DNA from: an uncultured Nitrosospira sp.
GTDB lineage: Bacteria > Nitrospirota > Nitrospiria > Nitrospirales > Nitrospiraceae
NCBI GenBank assembly: GCA_900696515.1
Contig: CAADGK010000056.1
Location: 62,001-126,000, forward strand
Length of the DNA stretch: 64,000 nucleotides
Direction: 5' to 3'
Part shown: positions 62,704 through 64,000 of the stretch, in pieces
How the letters are laid out: each line of letters starts with the position of its first letter
Numbering within the stretch: the stretch's first letter is position 1
Made by a program: the position numbers and the translations under genes
Notes under the pieces: model-generated
Database searches by the model: none
Seen by the model: the letters and a program-made list of their open reading frames with translations, nothing else
What the model was told of the DNA's origin: nothing

Positions 62704-63656
62704 AACTTGATCTCGATGTAGGATTTATTCTTCAGTTCGACGAGCCAGGCTTGATACATGTCTTCACTTTTCTGCCGATAGACGAGTTCTTGGAGCTCCC
62801 GGCGGACTTCCTCGTACGTCCGAAACCGTTTGGGTTTTCGATCGTCCATCCGGAGGATCTGGATTCCTTCAGGGCTTTCGATGATGTCGGAGATCCCGCC
62901 GGGTACCAAGCGGGCGATGGCCTGATCGATGGCGGGGAGAAGCTCACCCTGCCGAACCAGGCCGAGCCGCCCGCCTTGCAGGGCATTGTCGTCGTCGGAG
63001 TATTCCCTGGCGACATCTTCAAACTTTTCCCCTCGCTTCAGATCGCTCATGGCGCGGCGGGCTTTGATCAGTGCATCCGCCAACCCGTCTGAGGCGCGTG
63101 GGCGGATCAGGATGTGACTCAATTCGTACTCTTCCGACAGGGCAAAGCGGTCGCGATGGTCGTTGTAGTACCGCTTCAGCTCAGAATCGCCGACCATGAT
63201 ATTGCCGCGGATCTGCTGATCGGCCACTCGCATGAGCAAGAGTTGATCGCGCACGGTTTGGAGGTCGTTGGGGTTCGCGGGATCGAGGGGGGTTCCTTGC
63301 CGTTTCATTTGCTCAAGGGCCTGCTTGACTTCGCTGTCGGCCACCTCCACTTTCTTGGCTTTGGCCTCCTGCAGCTGGAGTTTCCGCTCGATCAGCTTCG
63401 TCAAGGCCATGGATTCCGCCGTCTTGAGCTGTTGGGCGAGGTCGGCCCCGCGGTGCACACGGGAGAGACGCTCTTGCTCCGCCGCAAACTCCCGGCGGAC
63501 ATCGGACAGCATGATCAGTTCGGAATTGACGATCGCCACGATACGATCTTGCAGGTGAGCCGAAGCCGGATACGGGGACCAGCCGACGAACGCGAAGAGG
63601 AGAAGCGACGAGAGGAGGCTGGTTTTCCAACAGGCTCTATGAGAAGCGGTGATCAT
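62700..63656 (-). CDS. surA: Parvulin-type periplasmic peptidyl-prolyl isomerase, SurA-like
   Basis: 318 residues. Signal peptide (LLSSLLLFAFVGWSPYPASA), SurA-N helical chaperone domain (DRIVAIVNSELIMLSDVRREFAAEQERL) and one rotamase domain (EYELSHILIRPRASDGLADALIKARRAMSDLKRGEKFEDVAREYSDD..GGRLGLVRQGELLPAIDQAIARL). It chaperones outer-membrane proteins. Another parvulin gene lies immediately upstream on the same strand. Confidence 0.9.
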   Translation of the reverse strand: MITASHRACWKTSLLSSLLLFAFVGWSPYPASAHLQDRIVAIVNSELIMLSDVRREFAAEQERLSRVHRGADLAQQLKTAESMALTKLIERKLQLQEAKAKKVEVADSEVKQALEQMKRQGTPLDPANPNDLQTVRDQLLLMRVADQQIRGNIMVGDSELKRYYNDHRDRFALSEEYELSHILIRPRASDGLADALIKARRAMSDLKRGEKFEDVAREYSDDDNALQGGRLGLVRQGELLPAIDQAIARLVPGGISDIIESPEGIQILRMDDRKPKRFRTYEEVRRELQELVYRQKSEDMYQAWLVELKNKSYIEIKF

Positions 63657-63741
63657 GGTTTCTGCACTTAGGGGCGGACAGCGCTCATCAGTCGGTCGGT
63701 AATTCTACACGAAGCGGCGGGTTCGTGGAAATCAGGCGACG

Positions 63742-64000
63742 CTAACGCTTGCCGGTGTTCTCGTTGATATATCGAGCGGCATCGGCAAACCGCACTGCTG
63801 CGTTGGTCCGAATGTCGGCGATCACCTCGTCGAATCGTTTCCGCCGCTTATCGGCCAGGAGTTCCTGGCGAAGGCGTTCCTTGGTCGCTAAATCGGTTTG
63901 GATAATGGCCTCATCCAGAGGGGACAACATGACGAGATAGTACCCATGCTCGGTCTTGATGGGGGCGCTGACCATCCCGGGCTTGAGGGTATGGACCGCT
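63742..64000 (-). CDS. Parvulin-type peptidyl-prolyl isomerase, C-terminal part (cut by window)
   Basis: The frame is open through the right edge; visible sequence is AVHTLKPGMVSAPIKTEHGYYLVML, the last part of a rotamase domain, then a basic helical tail ending INENTGKR. A second PpiC/PpiD/SurA-type protein, its stop 86 bp upstream of the surA-like start. The N-terminal region lies outside. Confidence 0.82.
   Translation of the reverse strand, partial: AVHTLKPGMVSAPIKTEHGYYLVMLSPLDEAIIQTDLATKERLRQELLADKRRKRFDEVIADIRTNAAVRFADAARYINENTGKR

Noticed and set aside
1-64000. CRISPR array or intact insertion sequence
   Set aside because: No regularly spaced direct repeats and no complete transposase seen by eye in the window.

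Overview
What this looks like: a contiguous piece of a Gram-negative bacterial chromosome of moderately high GC. LpxC, LptE, a BamE-like lipoprotein, SurA-type chaperones and several lipoboxes show an outer membrane. My best guess is a Nitrospira-like organism (phylum Nitrospirota), from the general look of the proteins and the mix of a C-A-B succinate dehydrogenase/fumarate reductase, diheme peroxidase, SUMF1 protein and many PilZ/two-component proteins. That is an impression, not a search result. There is no rRNA, no CRISPR array and no intact insertion sequence. One tRNA (His) is present. Layout, left third: xseA(partial)-xseB and tlyA flank a 196-bp inverted-repeat element (837-1032). Then come a GalE-like epimerase, a rhodanese, aat and a missed 42-aa membrane protein. 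A cassette-like island (about 4859-5893) has a PD-(D/E)XK-like ORF, an ABM-domain ORF and an attC-like site. A minus-strand operon follows: duplicated-domain lipoprotein, ECF sigma factor, zinc-finger anti-sigma and a large exported protein. Next are der, yrfG, a methyltransferase, leuS-lptE-holA, rpsT, pyrF and tRNA-His carrying a broken integrase at its 3' end. Middle: PilZ and small exported/membrane proteins, a second inverted-repeat element (20219-20404), a BaiN-type flavoprotein, a 51-aa zinc ribbon and xthA. A divergent pair of oxyR (both redox cysteines, at 199 and 208) and a diheme cytochrome c peroxidase follows. Then MscS plus BamE-like lipoprotein, SUMF1, PPK2, a MauE-like membrane protein, a frameshifted 71-aa gene, a pterin carbinolamine dehydratase and a RiPP-maturase-like radical SAM protein. 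After these are an arsenosugar-associated AhpD-like protein, IMPase, a HARE-HTH regulator with a near-consensus promoter, and lpxC. Right third: a signalling cluster (histidine kinase, decayed receiver/kinase, receiver-kinase-receiver hybrid, receiver-GGDEF) whose receivers share one unusual extended form; then sdhCAB, a zinc-ribbon/PilZ protein, lemA with two TPM proteins, a bactofilin, murJ, ogt, dtd, a hypothetical gene, an isoaspartyl peptidase and a WYL regulator. A BCS1-like AAA ATPase is followed by two decayed tandem partial copies of itself. A low-GC single-chain GmrSD-like DUF262/HNH protein looks like transferred defence DNA. The window closes with a VOC protein, mtgA, engB, another degenerate CTAG-ended spacer, and two parvulin-type prolyl isomerases, the last cut by the window edge. 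How it works together: most genes are housekeeping (translation, DNA repair, envelope, central carbon metabolism). Stress control is visible in oxyR/peroxidase and in the ECF/anti-sigma operon. Cyclic-di-GMP signalling is suggested by the GGDEF and PilZ proteins. Mobile or accessory material is confined to 4.3-5.9 kb, 18.7-19.1 kb, the 31-34 kb radical SAM area and 55.5-60.5 kb.
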